DNA of 64,000 nt. Origin: Chrysolina oricalcia (taxonomy: Eukaryota > Arthropoda > Insecta > Coleoptera > Chrysomelidae). Both the position numbers and the translations under genes were made by a program. The notes below the pieces were generated by a model, which was not told the DNA's origin, made no database searches, and saw nothing but the letters and a program-made list of their open reading frames with translations. Location of the stretch: the NCBI GenBank assembly GCA_944452925.2, contig OX101819.2, forward strand, positions 57,938,306-58,002,305, read 5' to 3'. Positions 36,871-48,060 of this stretch are shown here, piece by piece. Numbering within the stretch: the first letter of the stretch is position 1; each line of letters starts with the position of its first letter.

Positions 36871-36906
36871 GCTGAGTAATGCACTGGCGGCAGTGCATTG
36901 CTCAGC
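36871..36906. repeat. 16-bp-stem hairpin
   Basis: GCTGAGTAATGCACTG, loop GCGG, CAGTGCATTGCTCAGC. The single mismatch is a G-U pair in RNA, so an RNA stem would be fully paired. Confidence 0.8.
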
Positions 36907-37090
36907 ATGCAACTGGCTGTTCTAATCTTCGGCCTTCCAAAACGGCAGCGTGAAGACCGCAGAAATAATATTGTGTACATAATCTAGGACCTCACATGTG
37001 CAAAATAGCTAATCAAAATAAAATCTATTTGAATTTGTGAATTATTTTCATAAATAATATTTAGATTTCATTAAAACTGACTATCGTATA

Positions 37091-37234
37091 GTCGTAGAGA
37101 AAGTATAGTCTTCTACTCGCGTATAATAGCAATTATTTTCTCGGATAATTCCGAAACTCGCCTTCGGCTCGTTTCGGAATTTTTATCCTCGAGAATAATA
37201 GCTATCATTATACGCTCGTTGAATAATATACTAT
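37091..37234. repeat. Palindromic element, family 1, copy 3
   Basis: Starts GTCGTAGAGAAAGTATAGT, ends CTCGTTGAATAATATACTAT. Centre CCGAAACTCGCCTTCGGCTC continues into a GC-rich hairpin. Outer arms ATAATAGCAATTATT and AATAATAGCTATCAT also pair. Confidence 0.75.
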
Positions 37235-37735
37235 TCTAACAAGTTTTCTGCTAACTTTGAACATTTCAGATTGTCTATATCCGACTACTGAATAGCACAC
37301 CGCACTTGTGCATTTTGCACATTCAGTCATCCTGGTGATGCAATATTCCAGCAAGAAATAACTGTACATGTTATCTTTGTAACTAACTTTTTTCTTATAT
37401 AATATATATTTGCATTATTTTCAATTGATGAAATTGAAGGAAATTTGCCTTGTCTTATATTAAGACTTTCGACAATCAATCGTATTCCCAATGTTGCCAG
37501 TTTCACGAATTGCAATGGACCATTCGCTTGTGTCTCCTAAACCATAAAATAGCGAGGGAAGTGGCAATATTTTCATTTATCTTCAGGATTTCATAAAAAA
37601 TTTAGTAATTGCTTGTTAGTTAGTTAATGTTCAATTCGTAAATGATCCCGCATTCATATTGTGCTCTAATAAAATGCACATAAATGGAAAAGTGCGGTTA
37701 TTTTGACCCCCAGAGCTGTTAATTGTGCCTCAAAT

Positions 37736-38350
37736 CTATAGGCCGCGGCCATCTGACGTCACATGACAACTGTCAATCAGCCTGCTGGACAAACAAACCG
37801 TATTTGATTAAACAACAATGGTAATTTAATAATATTATAATGGAAATTCTGAGAAGATTAAGGGTTTACTCTTAGAATACCTGAAAGAGGGGAATGTAAT
37901 TTGATATTGTAATCAGTATTCTTCCTGATTGCAACGAGATTGTTTGTGATATGGCTGATAAAAGTGATTATTTCAACACGTTGTCTAAGGATGTCCAGAA
38001 GAGATTATTTACAAAATGTTTTGAACATACCGTTGCCCATTTCAACTTCTCAGTAGTTAAATCTGCTCTTCTAGTTGCTTGAATCCACAATTAACGTCTC
38101 TTTTCAGCAAGAGGATTAATATTTTTTCCATTGTCGAAAATAGAAGGGAGTCGATGGAATGAAACCTTATCTCTGCCGCTTCTACTTCAGCATTTCACAA
38201 TCGCGCAAAATTGAGGCATTATCGAGAATTTTTATTCTAAAATATGACATAAATGCACAATAAGCATTTGTAGATCCGTTTGTTTGTCCAGCAGGCTGGA
38301 TTGACAACTGTCATTTACTGTCGTCTGTCAGATATGCCTGCGGTCTATAG
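37736..38350. mobile_element. 615-bp inverted-repeat element with an exon-like frame
   Basis: CTATAGGCCGCGGCC at the left pairs with GCCTGCGGTCTATAG at the right. Inner arms share TGACAACTGTCAATC and AGCCTGCTGGACAAACAAAC inverted (arms about 65 bp). It includes the frame at 37951-38082. No target duplication was identified. Confidence 0.7.
37951..38082 (+). CDS. Short frame inside the inverted-repeat element
   Basis: ATG at 37951 opens 43 codons beginning MADKSDYFNTLSKDVQKR. The start resembles N-termini common to several repetitive insect proteins, but no domain can be named. A potential donor or read-through follows before the TGA at 38080. Function unknown; may be a captured exon. Confidence 0.25.
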   Translation: MADKSDYFNTLSKDVQKRLFTKCFEHTVAHFNFSVVKSALLVA

Positions 38351-39467
38351 TGTAATAGGTTTTCATTCAACTTGGAAAGTGAGGTTAGGTAAGGCTGTGT
38401 AACTTTTTTAACGGATTGCTTTTACTTTCATGGTGATTTGGCAACATTGGATGGTTCATATGATGATCATGTTGAGACATCTGACATCAATAAGGTTTGA
38501 CATAACATGCAATACTGAACGTTACTTTTTTTAAATTAATATGTGAAATTTACAGTTATCCCGTCTTTTCAGCATTTTTTTGTGAGAAATCGCTTTGGTG
38601 ACTATACATATATGTGATCATATGTTTTTCCCAATATGTGCTCCATTATAAGCGTACACAATTTCTCAAAGATATAACGTCTGTTGCGAAGGTGTTCTGC
38701 AACGGGTTCAGTTGGGAAGTATTATAGGCCCCCAAGATTAACAAGCTACCCGAAAGTAAACTACACTGCTGTGAATGTGAAGAAGAGATGTAATGATTAA
38801 AAGATATATTAGAAAACACTTCAAAAAAGTACACAACTATTAACAAAATATGATATCGACAACTCTTGAGCTATCGGCGTTCTGGCGCGCTGTCATGGAT
38901 GCGTTCTGTCAGTCTGGAAGTCCAGTGCTGCCAACTCTAGCTAAAGCCGGGATTAACTAAAGCTGGTGTTACACGTCGAAATTGTTCGCTAATTTTATTG
39001 TGAAAAAAAAACAAAAAAATCCATCCAAATTATTGACAAAACTGTCGAAAATCGAAGACTACCGTTTTCTACAAAGTCAAATTCCACTGATTATTCGACT
39101 TATGCTAAAATAGCGTGTTTTCATTGGTTGAAATTTTTTTTTAAAAAAACATGATTTCGGTTCTGTAGTTCGGCTCTTGATTGGCTACTGGATATGTATA
39201 TGATGTGTCTTCGATTTTGTAGTTCGATTCCTGATTGCTTTTTTTAACAAACTTACCACCAGCAAGCTGCTATAATGACACAACACCAAACTTTGACCCA
39301 AACCAAATAAGCACTCACTATTAAATCATATCAACTTCACAATTTTCGACAAATTTTGCATATTCGTTGATCAATCAAATTACTTAACCAAAATGTTTTC
39401 AAAACAAAACCTTAAGCGAGAAGCAGCAGAAATGCAACGACGAAACTACGAATGACGCGCTCTGTGA
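38351..39467. other. No gene recognised
   Basis: No domain-bearing frame. It may contain the decayed front half of the recombinase fragment that follows. Confidence 0.35.
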
Positions 39468-39803
39468 TTGGTAACTGAAATAGCGGGATGTTTGGAATAT
39501 CAAATGAATGGTTGTGATAGATCTACAGCTGTCAGTCAGTTCGCAAGTTCCAGAATCGAAGAACAACAAATAATTAAAGTCACTGGCCATAGTAGTTCAA
39601 CGTCAATAAAACCATATTTACAACTCAACAAGGAACACCTTGCTACAATAATTCCAAATCTTAGGAATGAAGATGTAAATATATCCACAACACAAACGGT
39701 TGTATTTACTAGTACAAAAAAAGACGAACTGAATATGGATAATGTTAAAATATACTACAGCACAAACTCTACATTTAATGTTAATATTTATAATAATAAA
39801 TAA
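39468..39803 (+). pseudogene. C-terminal fragment of a second tyrosine recombinase
   Basis: Reads SSRIEEQQIIKVTGHSSSTS then IKPYLQLN: the end of the catalytic domain, with the second box II His (TGHSS) and the nucleophile Tyr (KPYLQL). A polar tail ending FNVNIYNNK resembles the Asn-rich tail of the recombinase at 5563-6682. The first catalytic Arg and the HxxR box are missing, so it is truncated. Two CGAG-core palindromes follow within 700 bp. Confidence 0.6.
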
Positions 39804-39915
39804 AAATGGTTTCGATTTTATTCATAAAATAATCTTTACAAATACAACTCGTGTTATTGGCTATTATTGTAAATTATTTGTAAATTTGTATTATTGTAAA
39901 TTCCTTCTCGTTTTC

Positions 39916-39991
39916 GAAACAAATTATGTTGCTTTAAGCAAACACACTCGCGCAAGCGCTCGTGTGGTTGCCAAGCAACTTAATTTGTTTC
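39916..39991. repeat. CGAG-core palindrome C
   Basis: Outer arms GAAACAAATTATGTTGCTT and AAGCAACTTAATTTGTTTC flank CACACTCGCGCAAGCGCTCG and TGTG. 76 bp, imperfect only at the arm bases TG/CT. Confidence 0.8.
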
Positions 39992-40401
39992 TCAAAATCG
40001 AATGAATTTCTATTTCGATAATCACCGATACACTTGTTCACGCTATTTTTCAAATGAACTAATCATGAGCTCTAGTCAAGTTCCGGTTATCGATAATACC
40101 AAACTTGACTCTTGACTCTGATTGGCCTGTCAAGTTCGGTGTTTTCAGATTTGTTAATGTGACAGTTAAACGTCAAATATAAGTATGCTATGCAGGCATT
40201 TAAATATGAGCAGATTTGGGATACATTCTATCGAATTAATGAATGTTTCCTGTTTATTGAACTTTATTAATTTATCAGAGTAACTTCTCAACTTTTTCTG
40301 TTGATTTCTTCTAATTCTGCCTAATTACAGATTTTTTACCTTTCACTTCATTCGTGAAATAGTCTAATAAAATTGAATTTATCTTATGAGTCTGACTTTT
40401 A

Positions 40402-40477
40402 TTTCTGAACTCAACTGAATTGCTTCAAGAAAACAGCACGAGTCCGCAGGACGAAGCAATTCAGTTTCGTTCAGAAA
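40402..40477. repeat. CGAG-core palindrome D
   Basis: Outer arms TTTCTGAACTCAACTGAAT and ATTCAGTTTCGTTCAGAAA, with TTGCTTC/GAAGCAA next, and core CACGAGTCCGCAGGACGAAG. Core layout (GAG-stem-loop-stem-CGAA) is weakly reminiscent of a hammerhead core, without its conserved CUGAUGA. Confidence 0.75.
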
Positions 40478-40941
40478 TGAATTGACAGATTTCTCGCAAA
40501 AATTCAATCATTCGTGGTATTATAACCCTTCCTCCCGATAAAATTAACTCCTACATTTTTATAACAAGTGACGTCATTCCACAAGTTGATTTTCAGTGAT
40601 CTGTCAAAATAGTTTCATAATAACCGCCCTTAGAAGAGGTGAGCGGAGAAACAGCGACTTTGTTTCATACTGATTAGAGATCTACTGAATTTTACATATA
40701 TTTGATTCAGTAAATAAGGAAAATAGTGTATTCATTTTATCTTCACCACCAATAGAATGACTCAATTAGGATACAACTAAATGTGGGGATGACTTTACTT
40801 CACAAATAAACACCTTGATGATTGTGGCCATCTTATGAAATTAACTGGAACTAAAAGAACCTTGAGTTATCACAATCTGTTGCTAAAGTTATGTCAACAC
40901 CACGTTGTTTGAAGTCAAAAAAAAATTGATAACAAGTAATA

Positions 40942-41283
40942 ATGCCAAAACTCGCGATATCTGTTGCCAGTGATATTTTTGATAGAGAGTACAAGATCGA
41001 TATCTTACCGATTGTTTTCCTTCTCTGTATACTCGAGGCACTCTCTGTCCCCATCAGTGCGAAGAACCTGGAGGAAAACGTGCCACTATTCACCTCCACC
41101 TCATTCCTGGCGAAAGTGATCATTGAAACATCCGCCACTCAATCACATCACCAAAAACACATGCGAAAATACACCGAAACGCCACTCAAATCCAGTATAT
41201 CTCTCATGAAGTCAAATACCACGTTTGAGAATCTCAGACCGCACCGTAGTGTTGACTATTTTCGGCTCATGCACTACTACTGA
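40942..41283 (+). CDS. Candidate host exon or small secreted protein, unknown
   Basis: The frame 40942-41283 stands out by base composition: third codon positions between about 41010 and 41200 are rich in G/C while neighbours are AT-rich. A hydrophobic run ILPIVFLLCILEALSVPISA looks like a signal peptide with a small-residue end, followed by a polar sequence (NLEENVPLFTSTSFLAKVII...). Coding may begin at an internal exon boundary rather than at 40942. A TGA closes it at 41281-41283. No family recognised. The reverse strand also has an open frame, but its codon pattern is poorer. Confidence 0.3.
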   Translation: MPKLAISVASDIFDREYKIDILPIVFLLCILEALSVPISAKNLEENVPLFTSTSFLAKVIIETSATQSHHQKHMRKYTETPLKSSISLMKSNTTFENLRPHRSVDYFRLMHYY

Positions 41284-41762
41284 CTGAAAAGTTGATACTG
41301 AACGAGATTTCAGCGTGAATGCGAGCCAAAACGTTATGTTCTTAACCATGTGTGTGGTTTTTCGCTTTGTAATTTTTTTTTCTGTCATCCGAAAGCAGAT
41401 GCGACCGATTTTATTTTTTACGGAAAGCGTTTGTCTTTCCTGAAAGTGCTGTTTTGACCGGTGTCCGGATGCTCATTTTTCGTTGAGGTTCTTTACACCC
41501 AGTTTATTTATGAAGATGCATTCGATTGGACGATGCAGAGACGGACTTCATACTTCTCTCAACATAGTCCGAAGATCTACCGTGACACGTGAGTTATAAG
41601 TACCAGGCTGTTAGCAATATGGACCAGTAAGATCAAAGGCAGAAAATGCAGTATAAAATAGCACTTCTTGAGTTTCAGCCTGTATCAGTTCATGTTTGGA
41701 GAACTTTGACACTATAGCATTACAACACTAGCCTGTATAAATTACGACATTTTATCCGCTAC

Positions 41763-41994
41763 AAGTCTAGAACAAGTAACAACACTGATTTTGCTTGATT
41801 GTAGTGAGGCGTGCAGTACTTTGAAACATCAACTCTTAATGAAGAAGCTGTACTCTGTACGTCAAAACTAGAACCCACTGCTCTGAGGTGTTACAACGTG
41901 AATAAGGAATCCCTCAAGAATCTATCCTTGGACCCTTACTACTCTCTATTTATATTTGAGATTTCGGCACATTTGTAGGAGACTGCACAATATA
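41763..41994 (+). pseudogene. LINE reverse-transcriptase palm fragment
   Basis: TLILLDCSEACSTLKHQLL matches RT motif A (LLD.S.A...L.H..L). After a deletion GIPQ.SILGPLL matches motif B. Stops are present. It is cut at 41994 by the foldback element copy 2. Confidence 0.65.
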
Positions 41995-44008
41995 CACGGT
42001 GTCCGGTAAACCTTGTACAATATTGCAACTGGTGATAGACCAGGTCATGACTGTTCAGAATATCGTAGTTTCACCTCAGTAAAAATCTCACCGTTTTCGA
42101 GATAATGAGCATTTTTTTTATTTTTGGGAAATCACAACCTCACCTTAGATTTTTGAGTGCCATGTCTGCAAATTGAGACCAATTCAAATATCTTTGCTGC
42201 TGAAGATTACTGATGAGTGATGCTTTCAGACGTAGGAAACAGTTTTTCAGAAAACGATAAAAAACTTCAAGAAATTAGGGTAAAATGTCAGATTTGAGTT
42301 TCACCAATTTTTTTAACAACAGTTTGAAATTATTTTTTGAAAAAAATATAACCAAGTGGAAGTAGATATTGATTACAAAAGAATGCCCGTTTTGTCCAGA
42401 CTCTACCATGGTATAAAACAAACGATAATTATTGTTGGAAGGAGTAGAATTTCGATTATATTAGAGTGTGATGTTATTCTGACCTAAAATCAACTCCATT
42501 AGACTTTGTCAGTAATGTCTTTTATTTTTATCCTATTAGGAAGAAATGATTGTATAATCATGAGTAATAACAAATCAACTGCTTAGAAGCATTCAATGAG
42601 ATGTAAAGAAGTGAATACTAATTCAACGTTTTTTTGAATCAACATTCAACATACACTATAAACCACAATAACGATTATTCAACATCGCAATGAATAATAT
42701 CACAAAAATGTTATTTTCCAACCACTCGTACGCAGATACATCTTTTCAAAAAAACCTTTTGAAATGCCCTATAGGTTATAGCCCCCAAAGCAGGGATTCT
42801 CTGAGCGGCATTGTACAATCGGATATCGTTATTCTTAAAGCGCTGCTGCAGCAGTAGCACTACCTCCACATTCACCATAAATGAAGTGCATATGCTCATA
42901 TTGTCGGGGAGTATTACGTGTGTATGGCATGAGAAAGAAATAAATACCACTGAATGAAACAAGCGGAATAATTTTTAAAACTACGACAGAAGTCACAAAT
43001 GGTTCAAAGAAAATGTGACAGCCACCTACCAGATTTTTTCAATTCTATTTACAGAAGATCTGTTCATGCACATTAGGGGAACTATTGCTTCTACGGAAAC
43101 AACACAGGAGTTAGGAAAGTTTTTAATTTTCGACAAGGATTCACCTCCTAAAAAATTTTACATTTATTTGGTTTTTGGGTTATTGGGTATATCTGTCGGT
43201 CTCTGAAACTTCGTTGGAATCTGGATGTTGGACAATTGCGACATTTATCACAAGAATTCGTATTAATCGGTGCCATGTCGGATAATCGACATTTCATTTC
43301 GATAATTTTATTAGGCTCAATTACATGAATAGTTAATTTTATTGACATACTACTGATACGAATTCTTGTGATAAATGTCGCAATTGTCCAACATCCAGAT
43401 TCCAACGAATTAATGCTTTTTCTTAATTATTAATAATCATTTCCACATTTCATTTTGATAAAATCGAAATAAAATAATTTTCGGGAGTAAGTATAAAAGT
43501 TGATGGGAGCCTAGAATAAACCACGCCTAATTCAATGGAAATCAGTTCCTCCAAAAATAATTATAGTTTGTTTAATACCATGGTAAAGTCTGTAGACATG
43601 GTAGTAGAACAAAATGAGCATTATTTTGAAATGAATGTCCACTTTCAATTGGTTATGTTTCTTTCAGACAATAATGTCCAACTTAAAAACAAAAATTGAT
43701 GAAACTCAAATTTGTCATTTTACCCTCATTTCTTGAATTTTTTTTCTACTTCCTGAAAAACTGTTCTGTACGTCTGAAAGCATTACTCATCAGTAATCTT
43801 CAGCAGCAAAGATATTTGAATTTGTCTCAATTTGTATACATGGCACTCAAAAATCCAAGGTGAGGTAGCGATTTTCCAGAAATTCTTAATATGCCCATTA
43901 TTTCGAAAACGATGATATTTTTACTGAGGTGAAATTCCGATATTCTGAACAGTCATGACCTGGTCTATCACCAGTTTCAATATAGTACAAGGTTTACTGG
44001 ACACCCTG
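41995..44008 (+). mobile_element. 1.9-kb-family foldback element, copy 2 (2.0 kb)
   Basis: Left end CACGGTGTCCGGTAAACC, right end GGTTTACTGGACACCCTG, TA on both sides (41993-41994, 44009-44010). Arms and interior align with copy 1 at 20088-21986. It also holds a local inverted duplication near 43200-43400 (an ACGAATTCTTGTGATAAATG block read both ways). Confidence 0.9.
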
Positions 44009-44011
44009 TAT

Positions 44012-44215
44012 ATGGGAGGCACTGTTGGTAATGAACCTCACATGGTTCTTCCATGAAATGGTATTGCTGACAGTAACAGCGAGCAAAGAAATGGAGGACT
44101 TCACTGGTAAGGATATTCCTGACATAATTACACTGGGCACTGTGAGATCGGCCTTTCTTGAGAAAAGACATACTAGTGTTCCAGGCGCGTAACTACGTGT
44201 ATGCGGCGGCACGCA
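44012..44215 (-). pseudogene. LINE reverse-transcriptase fragment between two foldback copies
   Basis: Reverse strand reads SISLLAVTVSNTISWKNHV, the RT region after the catalytic Asp pair (LGV.ID..LSW..H). It is about 200 bp, between foldback copies 2 and 3. Confidence 0.55.
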
Positions 44216-44363
44216 GTGCGTAAGGCTCTAAGTAACACATTTTTTTTAGTTTGCTGTTCATTAAGTTCACACAACACTGCATTAATGAATTAATCAACTA
44301 TACAAAAAATTAAAAACAACCACTTCTTACTTACTTTCTTATTATTATTGAATGATAGTGTCG

Positions 44364-46251
44364 CAGGGTGTCAAGAAGTTTCCACCTATCATACAATAAT
44401 TCAGAATATCGGAATTTTACCTTAGAAAAATTTGACTGTTTTAGAGATAATGAGCATTTTTTTTTTTTAATTTTTGGAAAATCACCATGGATTTTTAATG
44501 CCATGTATACAACTTGGGACGAATTTAAATATCTTTAAAATGACAGATTTGAGTTACACCAATTTTTTTAACAACAGTTTGACATTATTGTTAGAAAAAA
44601 ACATAACCAAGTGGAAGTGCAAATTCATTACAAAAGAATGCCCATTTTGTGCAGACTCTATCATGGTATAAAACATACGATCATTATTTTTGAAAGGAGT
44701 AGAATTTCGATAATATTAGAGTGTGATGTTATTCTGAGCTAAAATCAACTCCATTAGACTTTGTCAGTAATGTATTTTATTTTTATCCTATCAAGATGAA
44801 ATGATTAAATAATTATGAGTAATAACGAATCAACTGCTTAGAAGCATTCAATGAGATGTAATGAAGTACATATTAATTCAACGTTTTTTTTTTAAATCAA
44901 CATACGCTATTAACCACAATAACGATTATTCAACATCGCACTGAATAATATTACAAAAATGTTATTTTCCATCCACTCACACGCATAGACGACATATCCC
45001 CCAAATCAGCGATTCTATGAGCGGCATTGTGCAATCGGATATAGTTCTGCATAAAGCGCGGCTGCAGCAGTTGCACTACCTCCACATTCACCATAAATGT
45101 AGTGCATATGCGCATATTCTCGGGGAGTATAACGTATGTACGGCAAAGAAATAAATACCACTGAATGAAGCAAGCCGAATAATTTCAAAAACTACGATAG
45201 AAGTCACAAGTTGTTCAAACAAAACTTTTTAATTTTCGACAAGGATTCATCTCTTAAAAGTTTGCACTCATTTGGTTACACCCTGTATATCTGTCGTTCT
45301 CTGAAACTTCGTTGAAATCTGGATGTTGGACAATTGCGACATTTATCACAAGAATTCGTATTAATCGGTGCCATGTCGGATAATCGACATTTCATTTCGA
45401 TAATTTTATTAGACATAAAAAGTTAATTTTATTGACATACTATTTAATGATACCAAGCAGTCTATTCTTTATTATTAATAATTATTTCCTCATTTCATCT
45501 AGATAAAATCTAAATAAAATAATTTTTGGGCGTAAGTATAAAAGTTGATCAAATAAATGATTATTTTGGAACCTTTGGTGTAAATACAATTCAAGAAAAA
45601 ATAAAAAACCCAAACACCAAAACATCGTCACAATCTTAAAATCTTAAAAGCTTTTTAGTTCCTGAAGATGCTAACTTTGTTCGCGAAACGCGCTTCGAGT
45701 GTGATTGTGTCGTAGTTTTGGTGTTGGGTAGTTTTCTTTTTTTCTTGAATAAAAGTTGATAGAATGCTAGAATAAACCACGCCTAATTCAATGGAAACCA
45801 CTTCTTCCAAAAATTATTATAGTTTGTTTTATACCATGGTAGAGACTGGACAAAATGATCATTCTTTTGAAATGAATGTCCACTTCCAATTGGTTATGTT
45901 TCTTTCAGATAATAATGTCAAACTTTTTTTTAAAAAATTGATGAAACTCAAATCTGTCATTTTACCCTCATTTCTTGAAAAAAGGTTTTCACTTTCTGAA
46001 AAACTGTTCTGTACATCTAGAAGCATCACTCATCAGTAATCTTCAGCAGCAAAGATATTTGAATTCAAGCCAATTTGTATACATGGCACTCAAAAATCCA
46101 AGGTTACGTAGCGATTTTCCAGAAATTCTTGAAATGCCCATTATCTCGAAAACGGTGATATTTTTACTGGGGTGAAATTCCGATATTCTGAACAGTCATG
46201 ACCTGGTCTATCACCAGTTTCAATATTGTACAAGGTTTACCGGACACCCTG
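44364..46251 (+). mobile_element. 1.9-kb-family foldback element, copy 3, with internal insertion
   Basis: The right end is intact (GGTTTACCGGACACCCTG then TA). The left end is altered: CAGGGTGTCAAGAAG, and about 40 bp of the arm are missing. Interior aligns with copies 1 and 2. A 199-bp insertion lies at 45550-45748. Confidence 0.9.
45550..45748. mobile_element. 199-bp palindromic insertion with 12-bp target duplication
   Basis: Flanked by ATAAAAGTTGAT at 45538-45549 and 45749-45760; the copies of this foldback family without the insertion have the site once. Inner arms TTCAAGAAAAAATAAAAAAC and its near reverse complement pair, as do ACACCAAAAC and GTTTTGGTGT. The middle has GAAGATGCTAAC and TTCGCGAAACGCGCTTCGAG, a motif often seen near retroelement ends. 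Confidence 0.8.
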
Positions 46252-46559
46252 TATATACATTTTTCATACATAGTGTTAAAAGATGGGACCATCTTCATAC
46301 GTTAACATTAAAAAACTAAATCCAACTCGTTGGTCCGGCAGGATACAATCTTTAAATGTTGGACATGTTTTTCGACATTCTTGAAGCTCTGACAGAAATA
46401 AACCTTAGATCTAATGAAAAAGAAGGAAGAGAAGAAGCACTTGAAATTAAATTAAAAAGATCTTGGAAACATTCGACTTTGTTTTTCTTTGTATTTTTAA
46501 AAATAAAGTGATGTGCCAAGTTTACTTTGTTCCGAAAATATTAAAAAAAAGGACAATAA

Positions 46560-47000
46560 TTTGAATAAAGTTTCTAGTGTTTCAGGAAACTTATCCCGAA
46601 GAATTATACATTTTAGAGACTCTCATCTGGAAATAACGTTGGAAGCTGTGAAATTTGCCGAGAAAAATGGAATAAACCCAACTTTTCAGACTTTCCAGAA
46701 CTGGCTACGGATTCTAGATTTTCCGATCGAGAGCAATTGTTTAAGATTAATGTTTTTTATTATGTACTCTACAAAATAAATGTACAAATAAAAAAGCGTT
46801 TTTCCGAAATGGAAAAGGTTGAAGAAAAGTTCCAGATGTTAGAGCCGAAAAAAATAGGTTTAATATGGAAAAAAATTGAATTTGTAAAATGTGCGACAAT
46901 TTTTGTAGAAAATATTCTAAAATTGTAACATCTGAGTTCACAAATCAATTTGCCCAAGTTATTGCTCTCTGTTAAAAAAAGATATAAATCCAAACATGTC
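46560..47000 (+). pseudogene. hAT-like transposase fragment (tentative)
   Basis: Frame pieces read FKINVFYYVLYKINVQIKKR and EKFQMLEPKKI, then SEFTNQFAQVIAL in another frame, the pattern of the region before the dimerisation domain in hAT-type transposases (YY...LD.....L..RF). Preceded by DSHLEITLEAVKFAEKNG. Frameshifts and stops throughout. Confidence 0.4.
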
Positions 47001-47400
47001 AGTACGCCAGTTTTCTGATTTACTTCTCTCGAAATTCTTCATTTCTTGATCACTAGCTTTGTTGGTGATAAGAACCATCAAAATGCGAAAATGCATATAA
47101 CTGTCAATTGGAATTATATTCTGGGGTTGCTTTCACGATGAATCCAGACAGAATTTTCAAAAAAAGTATTGGAAAAAATATTTGCTTTTTCCCGTTCGTC
47201 GATAGCGTTCCATCTTTCTTGGTAAGAGGAGGAAATGAGCTTGGAGTGAAATTTCCTCCAACAGTAAACGGTTCCTGTTTTTTTGACAAATCTTCTTAGG
47301 TACCTCATTCTTTATATTCTCCAATCTAATAGACATTGTATGGCTAATGACCATAGCAGTCGATGCCAAAACATCAAAGAAAAAAAACAAAAAAAATAAG
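47001..47400. repeat. Retroelement 3' tail with A-runs
   Basis: TGGCTAATGACCATAGCAGT, CGATGCC and A-runs to 47397 match 14338-14400. The upstream part (47108-47299) shares a coding-like block with reverse strand 24790-24830. Confidence 0.4.
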
Positions 47401-47465
47401 CATTGTTTGATGAAACAATGATTTTTTTATTTCGTACATGTCAAAATATCAGCAAAGCACAGTAA

Positions 47466-48060
47466 TTGAATAACTCTAGTTCCATCTGTATCACCTCCGG
47501 TGTCCCTCAGGGCTCCCATCTGGGCTCCCTGTTATTTTCAATATTCATCAATAAAATCAGTAGCCGTTTTCATCACTCAAATTTCGCTCTCTACGCAGAC
47601 AACATGCACTTTTATAAACCAATTTCATGTTTCGCCGACTTTATTGAATTGCAATCTGATATTGATAGAGTTTCTGAGTTTTGTGAAGAATATGAGCTAC
47701 TCTTACATATAAAAACACATCTCATTTTGTCGCTTTGAGTTCACTATTGAACATAATCAGTTAGAGGATGTTCAACATGTTAGAGATCTAGGGTTAAATA
47801 TTGACTCATTTGAAATTTGAGTTGCATATCGAAACTGTAGTTAAGAGGACGAATAGAATTTTTGGATTCAATCTGAGAGTTTCCAAATCTTTTAAAGAGG
47901 CTAGGATATTTCTATATAACTCACTTGTGCGAAGCTACCTAGTATATAACTCTTTAGTATGGAATACGTTCTACCAGAAGTACCTACATAAACCGTATTG
48001 AAAGGATCAAAATTGAATTTATTAACTATCTGAACTATCGTTTTGGTATGCAGTTACATT
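47466..48060 (+). pseudogene. LINE reverse transcriptase, palm to thumb, catalytic Asp changed
   Basis: SGVPQGSHLGSLLFSIFIN (motif B), FALYADNMHFY where the catalytic YADD reads YADN, then DRVSEFCEEYEL. After a frame change, LKFELHIETVVKRTNRIFGF and RSYLVYNSLVW follow, and RIERIKIEFINYL near 48000. A 55-bp block at 47432-47490 recurs at 48243-48297. Confidence 0.75.

Noticed and set aside
40431..40455. Hammerhead ribozyme in palindrome D
   Set aside because: The GAG-stem-CGAA layout is similar, but the conserved CUGAUGA word is absent and three stems cannot be drawn.
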